From DATKRB01 sp035532415 (GTDB lineage Bacteria > Actinomycetota > Acidimicrobiia > Acidimicrobiales > RAAP-2): a DNA stretch of 64,000 bases. Where the stretch lies: assembly GCA_035532415.1 (NCBI GenBank), contig DATKRB010000024.1:12581-76580 (forward strand). The letters are read 5' to 3'. Position numbers and translations under genes: made by a program. Below, piece after piece: positions 41,814 through 52,487 of this stretch. Under the pieces are notes generated by a model that ran no database searches, had not been told where the DNA came from, and saw only the letters and a list, made by a program, of their open reading frames with translations. Position 1 is the first letter of the stretch; every line of letters begins with the position of its first letter.

Positions 41814-44072
41814 GTGGCACCGAGCCTGGGTACCGGGACCGCAGAAGCAGGCAACGAGGTCCCGCCACAGGCAGCGGGGGAAGCCCCTGACGCGTCGTCG
41901 GGGGAGCACCGATCGCCGTCCGACGGCCGCTCCGCCCATTCGACCAGTCCGCTCGCCCGCCTCGGAACCTGGACCGCCACGCACTTCCGGGCCGTCGTCC
42001 TCCTCTGGTTGGTCGTGCTGGCAGCCTTCGGCGCCTTCGCACCGCGGGTCGAGAACGCCCTGGCCGGCGCAGGCTGGCAGGACTCGAGCAGCCAGTCGGT
42101 GGCGGCACGAGCGGTCATCCAGCGCGATTTCGCGGGGATGGACGCGACCGCCCTGCAGGTCGTGGTCGTCGACCACCGCGGCAAGATCGCCACCGATCCT
42201 GCAGCGCAGGCCGCGCTGGGCAACGTCGCCCGCCTGCTCCGGGCCGACCCCCGCGTGTCGACGGTGGTGCTGCCGGTCGCCGGCGTGTCGCTGTCGCGCG
42301 ACGGCCGCACCGGCGTGGTGACCGCGGGCGCCGCGGCCGACTCGAATGCGATGGTCCGTGCCGCCGATGCCCTGGCAGGGCCGCTGGGCCAGCTCTCCCG
42401 ACCCGGCATCTCGGTCACGCTCACCGGCAGCAGCGCCCTGTGGGCCGACTTCAACTCCGCCAATCGATCCGCCATGCTCCGCTCGGAGATGCTGTCGTGG
42501 CCGGTGACCATCGTGATCCTGGTGATCGCCTTCGGGAGCCTGGTGGCCGCCGGGCTCCCCCTCCTCCTCACGATGGTGGGGCTCCTCGTCGCCGCCGGTG
42601 GCCTCGTCCTGTCGACGCACGTCACGCCGGTCTCGATCTGGGCGCTCAACTTCGCCCTCATGTTCGCCCTGGCCCTCGGGATCGACTACGCCCTGTTCCT
42701 CGTCGTCCGGTTCCGCTCGGCCCTCGAGCGAAGAGGTGCGGCACCGGGCGATCAGCCGACCGTCGTGGCCGCGGTCGCCGAGACCATGGACACCGCCGGC
42801 AAGGCCGTGGCGTTCAGCGCGCTCACCGTGCTCGCCTCGCTGGCCGCGATCCTCCTCGTCCCGAGCCCGGCGTTCCGGAGCATGGCGTTCGGCATCATGC
42901 TCGCCGTCGTGGCGGTGCTCGCCGCCACCCTCACGCTGCTCCCGGCAGTCCTGGGCCGCCTCGGCACGCGGATCAACGCCGGGGCGATCCGGTTGCGACG
43001 GAGCGAGGGGACCGGCACGACCGGCCGCCTCGACGCCCGGCTCCACGCCTGGGGGCGCTTCCTGTGGCGTCATCCGATCCCCAGCGGGCTCGCCGCGCTG
43101 GGCGTGCTCCTGCTGGCCGCCGCGCCGGTCCTGGGCCTGCGGACGAACATGCCGTCCATCACCATCGTGCCCGCGAGCGCGAACGCCCGGATCGGCTATG
43201 ACCAGGTGACCAAGGCCTTCGGCCCCGGTAGTCCCGGGACCCTCCAGGTGCTCGTGCCGGCCCGCCGGCAAGGTGAGGCGCTCGCCTCCCTCGCCCACAC
43301 GCGCGGCGTGGCTGGGGTGGTCCCTGGTCCGACCCGGGCCGGGTGGACCCTCGACCAGGTGGTGCCGACCACCGGGCCCTCCACCACCGCCACCGGCGCC
43401 ACCATCGACCGCATGCGCTCGGCGCTCCCTGCCGGAACCCTCGTCGGCGGCGCCGCCGCCGAGAACCACGATCTTCAGCAGTCGCTGACGTCCCACACAC
43501 CGCTCGTGTTCGGGCTCCTCGCCGGTCTCGGGTTCATCCTCCTGCTCATCGCCCTCGGCGCGCCGCTGGTGGCGGCGGCAGGAGTGCTGATCACCGGGCT
43601 CTCGGTCGCCGGTGCCTTCGGCGTGGCCCGCCTCATCTTTCAGGACGGGCATCTCTCGGGCCTGCTCGGATTTCAGCCCCAGGGGTTCGTCGACGCCTGG
43701 GGACCGCTCTTCTTCGGCGCCATGGTCTTCGGTGTCGCCATGGACTACACCCTGTTCATGCTCTCTGCCGCGAAGGAGCGCTACGAGACCCATGCCGATC
43801 CCGAGCACGCCATGGTCGGATCGGTCCGAACGTCGGGAAGGGTCGTCGTGTCCGCCGCCGCAGTCATGATCGCGGTGTTCTTGACCTTTGCCCTGTCGGG
43901 GCCCCTCGCCCCGAAGGAGATGGGCGTGATCCTGGCCGTCGCCGTGGCTCTCGACGCCATCGTGGTGCGCCTCGTCCTGCTCCCGGTGCTGTTGCGCCTC
44001 GGTGGCCATCGAATCTGGCACCTGCCCCGCTGGATGGCCAAGCTTCTCCCGAAGGTCCGCTTCTCGCACTGA
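41814..44072 (+). CDS. MMPL family RND-type membrane transporter
   Basis: A 752-residue exporter from GTG 41814, placed 7 bases after the strong ribosome-binding site AAGGAGAT. About 12 helices in two homologous halves, each with a large outer loop. Family motifs: FALALGIDYALFLVVRFR in the first half and AMDYTLFMLSAAKERYE in the second. The N-terminal 55 residues are polar. MMPL proteins export lipids or hydrophobic compounds. The sulfur-type operators upstream and divergence from SQR suggest shared control, but the cargo is unknown. Confidence 0.92.
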   Translation: MAPSLGTGTAEAGNEVPPQAAGEAPDASSGEHRSPSDGRSAHSTSPLARLGTWTATHFRAVVLLWLVVLAAFGAFAPRVENALAGAGWQDSSSQSVAARAVIQRDFAGMDATALQVVVVDHRGKIATDPAAQAALGNVARLLRADPRVSTVVLPVAGVSLSRDGRTGVVTAGAAADSNAMVRAADALAGPLGQLSRPGISVTLTGSSALWADFNSANRSAMLRSEMLSWPVTIVILVIAFGSLVAAGLPLLLTMVGLLVAAGGLVLSTHVTPVSIWALNFALMFALALGIDYALFLVVRFRSALERRGAAPGDQPTVVAAVAETMDTAGKAVAFSALTVLASLAAILLVPSPAFRSMAFGIMLAVVAVLAATLTLLPAVLGRLGTRINAGAIRLRRSEGTGTTGRLDARLHAWGRFLWRHPIPSGLAALGVLLLAAAPVLGLRTNMPSITIVPASANARIGYDQVTKAFGPGSPGTLQVLVPARRQGEALASLAHTRGVAGVVPGPTRAGWTLDQVVPTTGPSTTATGATIDRMRSALPAGTLVGGAAAENHDLQQSLTSHTPLVFGLLAGLGFILLLIALGAPLVAAAGVLITGLSVAGAFGVARLIFQDGHLSGLLGFQPQGFVDAWGPLFFGAMVFGVAMDYTLFMLSAAKERYETHADPEHAMVGSVRTSGRVVVSAAAVMIAVFLTFALSGPLAPKEMGVILAVAVALDAIVVRLVLLPVLLRLGGHRIWHLPRWMAKLLPKVRFSH

Positions 44073-44102
44073 CGACGGTGCCTCGTCCTCAGGAGCCTGC
44101 CC

Positions 44103-45035
44103 TCAGCCGAACAGGCCGAGGTCGTCGAGGGGCTCCTCTCGATGGAGGCGGCCGATGGCGTCGACGAGCAAGCCTGCGATGGAGCACACCTCGAGGGTCG
44201 GCGCGCTCGCCGGCAGGCGGACGGTGTCGGTCACGAGCAGGCGAGCCAGATCGAGGTGACCGAGGCGATCGGGGGCCGGGCCGACCAGCAGCCCGTGCGT
44301 GGCCGCGACGACCGGTCGGGCCCCGGCACCTCGGGCCACGAGGAGGCGCGCCGCTGCCTCGATGGTCGCGCCCGTGGTGATCATGTCGTCGACGATGACC
44401 GCCTCGCGCCCCTCGACCTCGCCGATCAGCTCCTCGGCAACGACGCGGGAGCCGGTCATCCGGCTCTTGCGCACGACGGCAACTGGCAGCCGAAGGACCG
44501 GGGCGAGGCGCTCGGCGAGCTTCACCGCGCCCAGATCAGGCGCCACGACGACGCGAGGCCGGGCGGTCTCGGCGCCCAGCGCGCCGGCGAGCACCCCCAG
44601 AGCGGTCAAGGTCTCGACCGGGATGGAGCACATCGACTCGAACCCCGACGTATGAGGATCGACGACGATCAGACGATCGGCGCCGGCACCGGCGATCGCG
44701 TCGGCTGCCACCCGGGCCCCGATCGCTTCGCCCGGTCGGCCCCGGCGATCCTGGCGGGCGTAACCGAAATACGGGACGACCGCGGTGACGCGGCTCGCTC
44801 CCGCTCGGCGGCAAGCGTCGAGGAGGAGCAGGAGCTCGACGAGGTGCTCGTTCACCGGTGGACCGGTCGGCTGCACGACGTAAACGTCGTCGCCGCGCAC
44901 GTTGTCCACGGCCGGGCGGAGCTCGCCGTCGGGGAACCGCTCGAGCTCTGTGGAACCCGGCTCTCCCCCGAGTCCCGCCGCTACCGCCCGGGCCAGTGCG
45001 GGATTCGCGCTACCCGCCACGATCCGCAGGGCCAT
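44103..45035 (-). CDS. Ribose-phosphate pyrophosphokinase (PRPP synthetase) family protein
   Basis: A 310-residue protein from ATG 45035 (MALRIVAGSANP). Seen: ELERFPDGELRP, VVQPTGPPVNEHLVELLLLLDACRRAGA, PYFGYARQDRR, VDPHTSGFES, and PRPP-binding loop VDDMITTGATIEAAARLL. Forms PRPP from ribose 5-phosphate and ATP, or from ribose 1,5-bisphosphate-type substrates in divergent paralogues. It lies beside carbohydrate genes and is probably a paralogue rather than the housekeeping prs. Confidence 0.88.
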   Translation of the reverse strand: MALRIVAGSANPALARAVAAGLGGEPGSTELERFPDGELRPAVDNVRGDDVYVVQPTGPPVNEHLVELLLLLDACRRAGASRVTAVVPYFGYARQDRRGRPGEAIGARVAADAIAGAGADRLIVVDPHTSGFESMCSIPVETLTALGVLAGALGAETARPRVVVAPDLGAVKLAERLAPVLRLPVAVVRKSRMTGSRVVAEELIGEVEGREAVIVDDMITTGATIEAAARLLVARGAGARPVVAATHGLLVGPAPDRLGHLDLARLLVTDTVRLPASAPTLEVCSIAGLLVDAIGRLHREEPLDDLGLFG

Positions 45036-45046
45036 CGCCTCGGTCC

Positions 45047-45535
45047 TCACAGCGGCAGCGAGCGAGGTGGGCGCCCCTCTCGCGTCACCGCGCGACGACA
45101 GGCCCTGCGGTGCGTGCCGAGCGCGGCAAGGACGTTCGCCACCAATTGGCGCGGTCCCCATCGGGCGACTTCGTCGGACGACGCCAGTTCGAGCTCGAGG
45201 GGCACCATCACCGCCCGCTGGACCTCGTCGAGCGGGCCATAGGTGTCGGCGAGGTCGAGCAGTTCCGCCGCCAGGTAGGAGCGGGCATCATGCCACTCGC
45301 CACAAGAGCCGACCCGCCTCGTCGGCGAGGTCTCACGGTCCGAGCGCAGGTCCTCCTCCGCGCCGTGCGCCAGGAGGTTCGTCCACGCCCACACGGGCAC
45401 GCTCGCCGCAGCTCCCTTCCGTTCGGCCAGGTACCCGGCGAGGAACGCCTCGCAGTCCCCCACCAGCTCAGAGTCGCGTCGCGCCCGACCGCGACGCCAG
45501 ACGCGGACCTTCCCCGGGTGCCCGAAGGGCGGCAT
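45047..45535 (-). CDS. Hypothetical protein
   Basis: A 162-residue protein if started at ATG 45535 (MPPFGHPGKVRVWRRGR); the stop is 11 bp before the PRPP synthetase start. Residues with coding character include CEAFLAGYLAERKG, VPVWAWTNLLAHGAEEDLRSD, ARSYLAAELLDLADTYGPLDEVQRAV and LVANVLAALGTHRRA. Mostly helical, soluble, no family recognised. Confidence 0.6.
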   Translation of the reverse strand: MPPFGHPGKVRVWRRGRARRDSELVGDCEAFLAGYLAERKGAAASVPVWAWTNLLAHGAEEDLRSDRETSPTRRVGSCGEWHDARSYLAAELLDLADTYGPLDEVQRAVMVPLELELASSDEVARWGPRQLVANVLAALGTHRRACRRAVTREGRPPRSLPL

Positions 45536-45551
45536 CGAAGCCCCCCGCCCC

Positions 45552-45647
45552 TCACGTGGCCGACCGCACCACCGCATCCTGGTCGACCTTCTCGCGTGCG
45601 GAGTGCCGGACCCAGAGCACCTCGGCCCGCGCCAGTTGGCTCGTCAC
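45552..45647 (-). CDS. Possible 31-residue small ORF
   Basis: GTG 45647 follows GGAGG with an 8-base gap and opens a 31-codon frame (MTSQLARAEVLWVRHSAREK, then VDQDAVVRSAT) ending 16 bp before the hypothetical gene on the same strand. It is supported only by the ribosome-binding site and protein-like composition. Confidence 0.35.
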   Translation of the reverse strand: MTSQLARAEVLWVRHSAREKVDQDAVVRSAT

Positions 45648-45805
45648 CTCGACCACCTCCGGTTCGACGCTACGCCGGCCGTCTCTTCGCCGGGCAGGGC
45701 CGAACGTCCCAATCCGGTCCGAACCGGGACCGACCGTCCCGACCCCGAGCATCCGGGACCATCGCCTCTGGTTGCAAGGGCCCGACGCGCAGGACGATAG
45801 GGCTC

Positions 45806-48800
45806 GTGGTTCTCCGCGAGCACGGTACGGAGCTTCCCCGCGAGACGTTCGAGGCACTCGTCTTCGACTGGGAGGGCACCGCGGTCCCCGACCGTCGGGC
45901 CGACGCCAAGGCGCCACGCGACCGTATCGAAGCGCTCTGTGCTGCAGGGGTGCACGTGTTCGTCGTGAGCGGTACCGACGTCAAGAGCCTGCACCGCCAG
46001 CTCGCCGCCCGGCCCTCTGGGCGGGGACGGCTGCACCTCTGTGCCGATCTGGGCTCCGAGGTGTTCGAGGTCACCGATGCCGGGCCCGCGTTGGCGTACC
46101 GGCGCACGGCGACCGAAGAGGAGGACCGGGCGCTCGACCGGGCGGCCGCGACGACCGTCGAGCGTCTCGGTGAGCTGGGCCTCGAGGGAGCGGTGGTGAG
46201 CGGCCGGCTGAACCGACGCAGGATCGGCCTCCCCCCCGACCCGGCGTGGGCCCGTCCCGAGAGGGCCGACCCCGCCCTCGTCGCTCGGGCGGTCTCGGCC
46301 CGGCTCGCCCCGGCGGGGATCGCGGGCCTGGCCGAGGTCGGCGCCATCGCCGCCGAAGGCGCCCGGCAAGCCGGGCTCTTCGACCCGCGGATCACGAGCG
46401 GCGTCACGCACGTTGAGATCGGCCTCACCGACAAGTCGGACTCGGCGGGCTGGGCCGCGAGCTGGCTGGCCGAGCGGGGGGTCACCGGTGGACTGGTACT
46501 GATCGGCGGCGACGAGCTCGGCCCGTCCGCCGGCGTCGCCGGGGGCGACTCGCTCATGATGGTGGAAGCCCTCGCCCGCGCCACGGTCGTCTCGGTCGGA
46601 GTCGAGCCCGGGGGCGTTCCTGACGGCGTGGTGCACCTCGGGGGCGGCCCGGCCCGCCTCCTCCAACTGCTCGACGCGCAGCTCGCCCGTCGATCGGACC
46701 ACCGGGTGCCCCAGATCGACCCCGACCCGGCCTGGCTGCTCCCCCTGCCCGCCGGCCACGGCAGGGAGCGGGTGGCCGGGTCGCTCGGCGCGCTCGCCAA
46801 CGGCCGGGCCGGGGTGCGGGGAACCCGGGAGGAGGACGGGTCGGGCACCTCCGCGCTCTTCCTCGTCGGCGGCGTCTACGCCGACGGCGGCCGCCTGCTC
46901 CACGGTCCCGTGTGGACAGGCCTCGAGCTGTCCGGAACCCACCGGCACCATGCCGGGCGCCGGATGGTCGACCTACGCACCGGTACGCTCGTGCGTCTCG
47001 ACGGCGAGGGGACCGGACTGCGGTCGATCCGGTTCGTGTCCGCCGCCTCGCCGCACGCCATGGCGTTACGCGCCGAGGCGCCCGTATCCCACCTCGAGCC
47101 TGGCGACCCGCTGCTGGCCCCCCCCGACTGCCGGGACTTCGAGCGAGAGCTGCGCGGCGGCGTATGGCTGGCCACGACCGGTTCGGCCGGGAGCGGGATC
47201 GCCGTCGCCGCCCGGGACCGGACGACGACCCCCTCCGGCCTCCGGGTGGTCGAGCGGCTGGCCGCCTGGGCCACCGATCCCCCCGGAGGCGACCATCGCG
47301 AGGAGGCCCGCAGCCGGCTCGTGCACGCTGACGCGCTCGGCTTCGACGCGCTGCTCGCCGACCACCGCGAGGTGTGGGCACGGAGGTGGGCGGACGCCGA
47401 GGTGGTCATCGAGGGGGACACCGGTGCCGTCGAGGACCAGCTGGCGGCGCGCTTCGCGGTCTTCCACCTCCTTGCCGCGGCTGCCGATGCGGGCGAGGCC
47501 GCGGTCGGCGCCCGGGGCTTGACCGGTGACGCCTACGCAGGGCATGTCTTCTGGGACGCCGACGTGTTCGTGCTGCCGGCACTGGCCGCCATCCTGCCGG
47601 CCGCCGCCCGGGCGATGCTCGAGTACCGAACCCGTCGCCTCCCCGCGGCGCGCGCCGCCGCACGGGCCCGCGGGCTGGCCGGCGCCCGCTTCCCCTGGGA
47701 GTCGGCCGGGGACGGCGGCGACGTGACCCCGAGCGAGGTCCGGGGACGCCACGGCGATCTGGTCCCGATCGCCACCGGCGGGCACGAGGAGCACATCGTG
47801 GCCGACGTGGCCTGGGCCGCAGCCCGCTACGCGGCCTGGACGGGCGATGCCGCCTTCCTCGACCGCGCAGGTCGTGACCTCCTGGTCGAGACGGCCCGGT
47901 ACTGGGCCGGGCGGGTCCGTCTCGACCCCGAGGGCCGCGGACATCTTTACGGGGTCATGGGGCCCGACGAATACCACGAGGTAGTGGACGACGACGCGTA
48001 CACGAACGTGATGGCCCGCTGGAACCTGCGCACCGGTGCGGCGATCCTCGCCCGGTCCGGCGGGGACGCGGAAGTGGCCGCATGGCGCGAACTGGCCGAC
48101 TCCCTCGTGGACGGCTGGAGCCCCGAGACCGGAATTTACGAGCAGTTCGCCGGCTACTTCGACCTCGAGCCCCTTCTCATGTCCGAGGTGGCCCCGCCGC
48201 CGGTCGCCGTCGACCTGCTGCTCGGTCCGACGCGAGTCGCCGGCTCGCAGCTCCTGAAGCAGGCCGACGTGCTGATGCTCCACCACCTGGTCCCCGAGGA
48301 GACCGTCGCCGGATCGCTCGCCCCCTGCCTCGCGTATTACGAGCCCCGCACCGCGCACGGCAGCTCGCTCTCCCCCGCGATCCACGCCTCGCTCCTGGCG
48401 CGCGCCGGGGAGCCCGATCGGGCGCTCGAGCTGTTCCGCCTGGCCGCCCGTCTCGACCTCGACGACCTGACCGGGACGACCGCGGGGGGTCTGCACCTGG
48501 CCACCATGGGAGGGGTCTGGCAGGCCCTCGCCTACGGGTTCCTCGGACTTCGGGCCGAACAGGACACCCTTGCCGTCGACCCGTGCCTGCCCGGGGCCTG
48601 GTCGGTCCTCGGCCTGCGCTTCCGGTTCCGGGGCGGAAGGTTCGGCGTGCGGGCCGAGCACGATCGGGTCACGGTCACGTGTGACACCCCCCTGTCCGTG
48701 CGCTTCGGGGAAGGGTCTGCGCTTCGGTGCGAGCCGCCGGGGTGCAGCGTCGCGATCGATCCGATACCGGTGAACAGGAGCCGTCATGAGCACCATCCTC

Positions 48801-48811
48801 GCCGCCCTTGA
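45806..48811 (+). CDS. HAD-like phosphatase fused to glycoside hydrolase family 65 (disaccharide phosphorylase type)
   Basis: A 1001-residue bifunctional protein from GTG 45806. The first 260 residues form a HAD/trehalose-phosphatase-like domain: nucleophile loop FDWEGTAVPD, VFVVSGTD, and VLIGGDELGPSAG near 225. The rest is GH65: WLATTGSAGSG, HVFWDADVFVLPALAAILP, RFPWESAGDGGDVTP, acid Glu in VMGPDEYHEVVDDDAYTN, KQADVLMLHHL, and HGSSLSPAIHASLLAR. GH65 phosphorylases cleave trehalose, kojibiose or maltose with phosphate. The HAD loop has Glu at the usual second Asp (DxE rather than DxD). The 3' end overlaps the next gene by 26 bases. Confidence 0.88.
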   Translation: MVLREHGTELPRETFEALVFDWEGTAVPDRRADAKAPRDRIEALCAAGVHVFVVSGTDVKSLHRQLAARPSGRGRLHLCADLGSEVFEVTDAGPALAYRRTATEEEDRALDRAAATTVERLGELGLEGAVVSGRLNRRRIGLPPDPAWARPERADPALVARAVSARLAPAGIAGLAEVGAIAAEGARQAGLFDPRITSGVTHVEIGLTDKSDSAGWAASWLAERGVTGGLVLIGGDELGPSAGVAGGDSLMMVEALARATVVSVGVEPGGVPDGVVHLGGGPARLLQLLDAQLARRSDHRVPQIDPDPAWLLPLPAGHGRERVAGSLGALANGRAGVRGTREEDGSGTSALFLVGGVYADGGRLLHGPVWTGLELSGTHRHHAGRRMVDLRTGTLVRLDGEGTGLRSIRFVSAASPHAMALRAEAPVSHLEPGDPLLAPPDCRDFERELRGGVWLATTGSAGSGIAVAARDRTTTPSGLRVVERLAAWATDPPGGDHREEARSRLVHADALGFDALLADHREVWARRWADAEVVIEGDTGAVEDQLAARFAVFHLLAAAADAGEAAVGARGLTGDAYAGHVFWDADVFVLPALAAILPAAARAMLEYRTRRLPAARAAARARGLAGARFPWESAGDGGDVTPSEVRGRHGDLVPIATGGHEEHIVADVAWAAARYAAWTGDAAFLDRAGRDLLVETARYWAGRVRLDPEGRGHLYGVMGPDEYHEVVDDDAYTNVMARWNLRTGAAILARSGGDAEVAAWRELADSLVDGWSPETGIYEQFAGYFDLEPLLMSEVAPPPVAVDLLLGPTRVAGSQLLKQADVLMLHHLVPEETVAGSLAPCLAYYEPRTAHGSSLSPAIHASLLARAGEPDRALELFRLAARLDLDDLTGTTAGGLHLATMGGVWQALAYGFLGLRAEQDTLAVDPCLPGAWSVLGLRFRFRGGRFGVRAEHDRVTVTCDTPLSVRFGEGSALRCEPPGCSVAIDPIPVNRSRHEHHPRRP

Positions 48812-49565
48812 CACCACGGCCGCAGCCCGGCCGGTGATGGAGACCGCCATCCGGATCGGGGAGTTGACAGGCACCCGGGTGGAGGCGCTTCACGTCGCCG
48901 ACGGCCCGACGGAGACGCCCGAGTCCCTGGCCGAGCGCGCCGGGGTGACGCTGCGGCTGCTCGAGGGCCCGGTCGATCAGGTGCTCATGGCCGCGGTCGG
49001 TTCGCCCGAGGTCCTGGCCGTGGTCGTCGGGGCCCGGGCGACCCCCGGGGGGAGACGACCCGTCGGGCGCACGGCGCACCACGTCCTGCGTCACGCGCGC
49101 AAACCCGTCGTCGTCGTGCCCCCCGAGATGGTCGCTCCCGGCCCGATCCGCCGGTTGCTGCTCCCCCTGGAGGGCACCGAGATCTCCTCCCGGCCGGTGC
49201 TCGAGCACTTGTGCCCGCTGCTCGGGTCCGGCGTGGAGCTGGTCGTCCTTCACGTGTTCACCGACGCCACCCTGCCCGCCATGCTGGACCGCCCCGATGA
49301 CGACCTGAGGATCCTCGGGGGAGAGTTCCTCGCCCGTCACTGCCCCCGAGCGACCCACATCGAGCTCCGAGCCGGCCCGGTGGGCCGGCGGGTGGCCGAG
49401 GTGTCCGGAGAGCGCGGTGCCGACCTGGTCGTCCTGAGCTGGTCCCAGGACAGCGGGGCCGGCCGGGCACGCGTCGTCCGGGAGGTGCTCGGTGCATCGA
49501 CCCTTCCCGTCATGCTCCTTCCCCTCGCTCCCCCCGGCGACGACGACCCCATCCCGAGAACGTGA
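48786..49565 (+). CDS. Tandem universal stress protein
   Basis: A 259-residue protein with two USP domains. The first starts TILAALDTTAAARPVMETAIRIGELTG and ends in RTAHHVLRHARKPVVVVP; the second runs from PIRRLLLPLEGTEISSRPVLEHL to VREVLGASTLPVMLLP. The glycine-rich ATP loop G-2x-G-9x-G(S/T) is only partly kept (VVGARATPGGRRPVGRTA), so nucleotide binding is uncertain. Overlaps the GH65 gene end and precedes acsA by 94 bp. Confidence 0.87.
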   Translation: MSTILAALDTTAAARPVMETAIRIGELTGTRVEALHVADGPTETPESLAERAGVTLRLLEGPVDQVLMAAVGSPEVLAVVVGARATPGGRRPVGRTAHHVLRHARKPVVVVPPEMVAPGPIRRLLLPLEGTEISSRPVLEHLCPLLGSGVELVVLHVFTDATLPAMLDRPDDDLRILGGEFLARHCPRATHIELRAGPVGRRVAEVSGERGADLVVLSWSQDSGAGRARVVREVLGASTLPVMLLPLAPPGDDDPIPRT

Positions 49566-49659
49566 CCTTCGACCCTGGGAACGCCCCCGAGCACCGGCGT
49601 AGCGTCGCGCTGCGGGCGATCTACCCTGGGCGCGCGAGCCGGGGAGGGAGGACGACACG

Positions 49660-51449
<1,790 letters not shown>

Positions 51450-51453
<4 letters not shown>

Positions 51454-52487
51454 CCAGGGGCCAGGATGCCCGGCCCGCAAGCACCGAGCCCGAGGGCGAC
51501 AAGGCGCAGGAGGAGGACCACGCGGTCCACCTCCTGCGCCAGATGCTGCGTATCCGGCAGTTCGAGGAGCGCTGCGTCGAGCTCTACAGCCGCTCGGCGA
51601 TCCGCGGGTTCCTCCATCTCGGGATCGGCGAGGAAGCCTGTGCGGTCGGGGTGATGGAGGCGCTGTCACACGACGACGCAGTGGTCGCCACCTACCGCGA
51701 TCACGGTCACGCGCTCGCCCGGGGCATCTCGATGCGGGCCGCCATGGCCGAGCTCGAGGGCAAGGTCGAGGGCGCCAGCAGGGGCCGGGGCGGCTCGATG
51801 CACCTGTTCGACGCGGCCACCCGCTTTTACGGCGGCAATGCCATCGTGGGCGGCGGCCTGCCGCTCGCCGTAGGGCTCGGCCTCGCCGACCACCTCCAAG
51901 GCCGCCGCCGGGTGACGGCCTGCTTCTTCGGCGACGGAGCGGTGGCCGAGGGCGAGTTCCACGAGTCGATGAACCTCGCTGCGCTCTGGCACCTGCCGGT
52001 CCTGTTCTGCTGCGAGAACAACCTCTATGCGATGGGAACCGCGCTGGCGCGCTCGGAGTCGGAGACCGACCTGTCGCTGAAGGCGGCAAGTTACCGGGTC
52101 CCGTCGTGGGAGGTCGACGGCATGGACGTGGTCGCCGTGGAGGAGGCGGCGCGCCACGCCTCCGAAGCGGTCCGAGGCGGTGGCGGCCCCCACTTCTTGG
52201 AACTGCGCACCTACCGGTTCAGGGCGCACTCCATGTACGACCCCGACCGCTACCGTGACAAGGCCGAGATCGAGCGGTGGAAGGAGCACGATCCGATCCC
52301 GACCCTCGCCGACAGGCTCATCGCCACCGGCAGCCTCGCGGCGGACGAGGTCGAGCAGATGAGAACCCAGGTGGCCGCCGAGGTGGACGACGCAGTCGCC
52401 TTCGCCGACGCCGGCACGCTCGAGGCGGTGGGCGACCTCGAGCGGTTCGTCACCTCCGGGCCCCAAGGCGCCGCGGGGAGCCGATGA
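51450..52487 (+). CDS. pdhA: 2-oxoacid dehydrogenase (pyruvate/acetoin type) E1 component alpha subunit
   Basis: A 345-residue thiamine-diphosphate enzyme subunit. Seen: RQMLRIRQFEERCVELYSR, FLHLGIGEEACAVGVMEAL, TYRDHGHALARG, and the TPP motif GDGAVAEGEFHESMNLA ... CCENN. The phosphorylation-loop region YRFRAHSMYDPDRYR is typical. GTG 51450 overlaps acsA, and the stop overlaps the beta-subunit ATG (ATGA). Pyruvate, acetoin and branched-chain types cannot be told apart here; SRGRGGSMHLFD favours pyruvate or acetoin. Confidence 0.92.

Noticed and set aside
44858..45805. Upstream extension of the HAD-GH65 frame by about 316 codons
   Set aside because: The extension overlaps the opposite-strand PRPP synthetase and hypothetical genes and shows no similarity; the GTG at 45806 begins just before the HAD domain.
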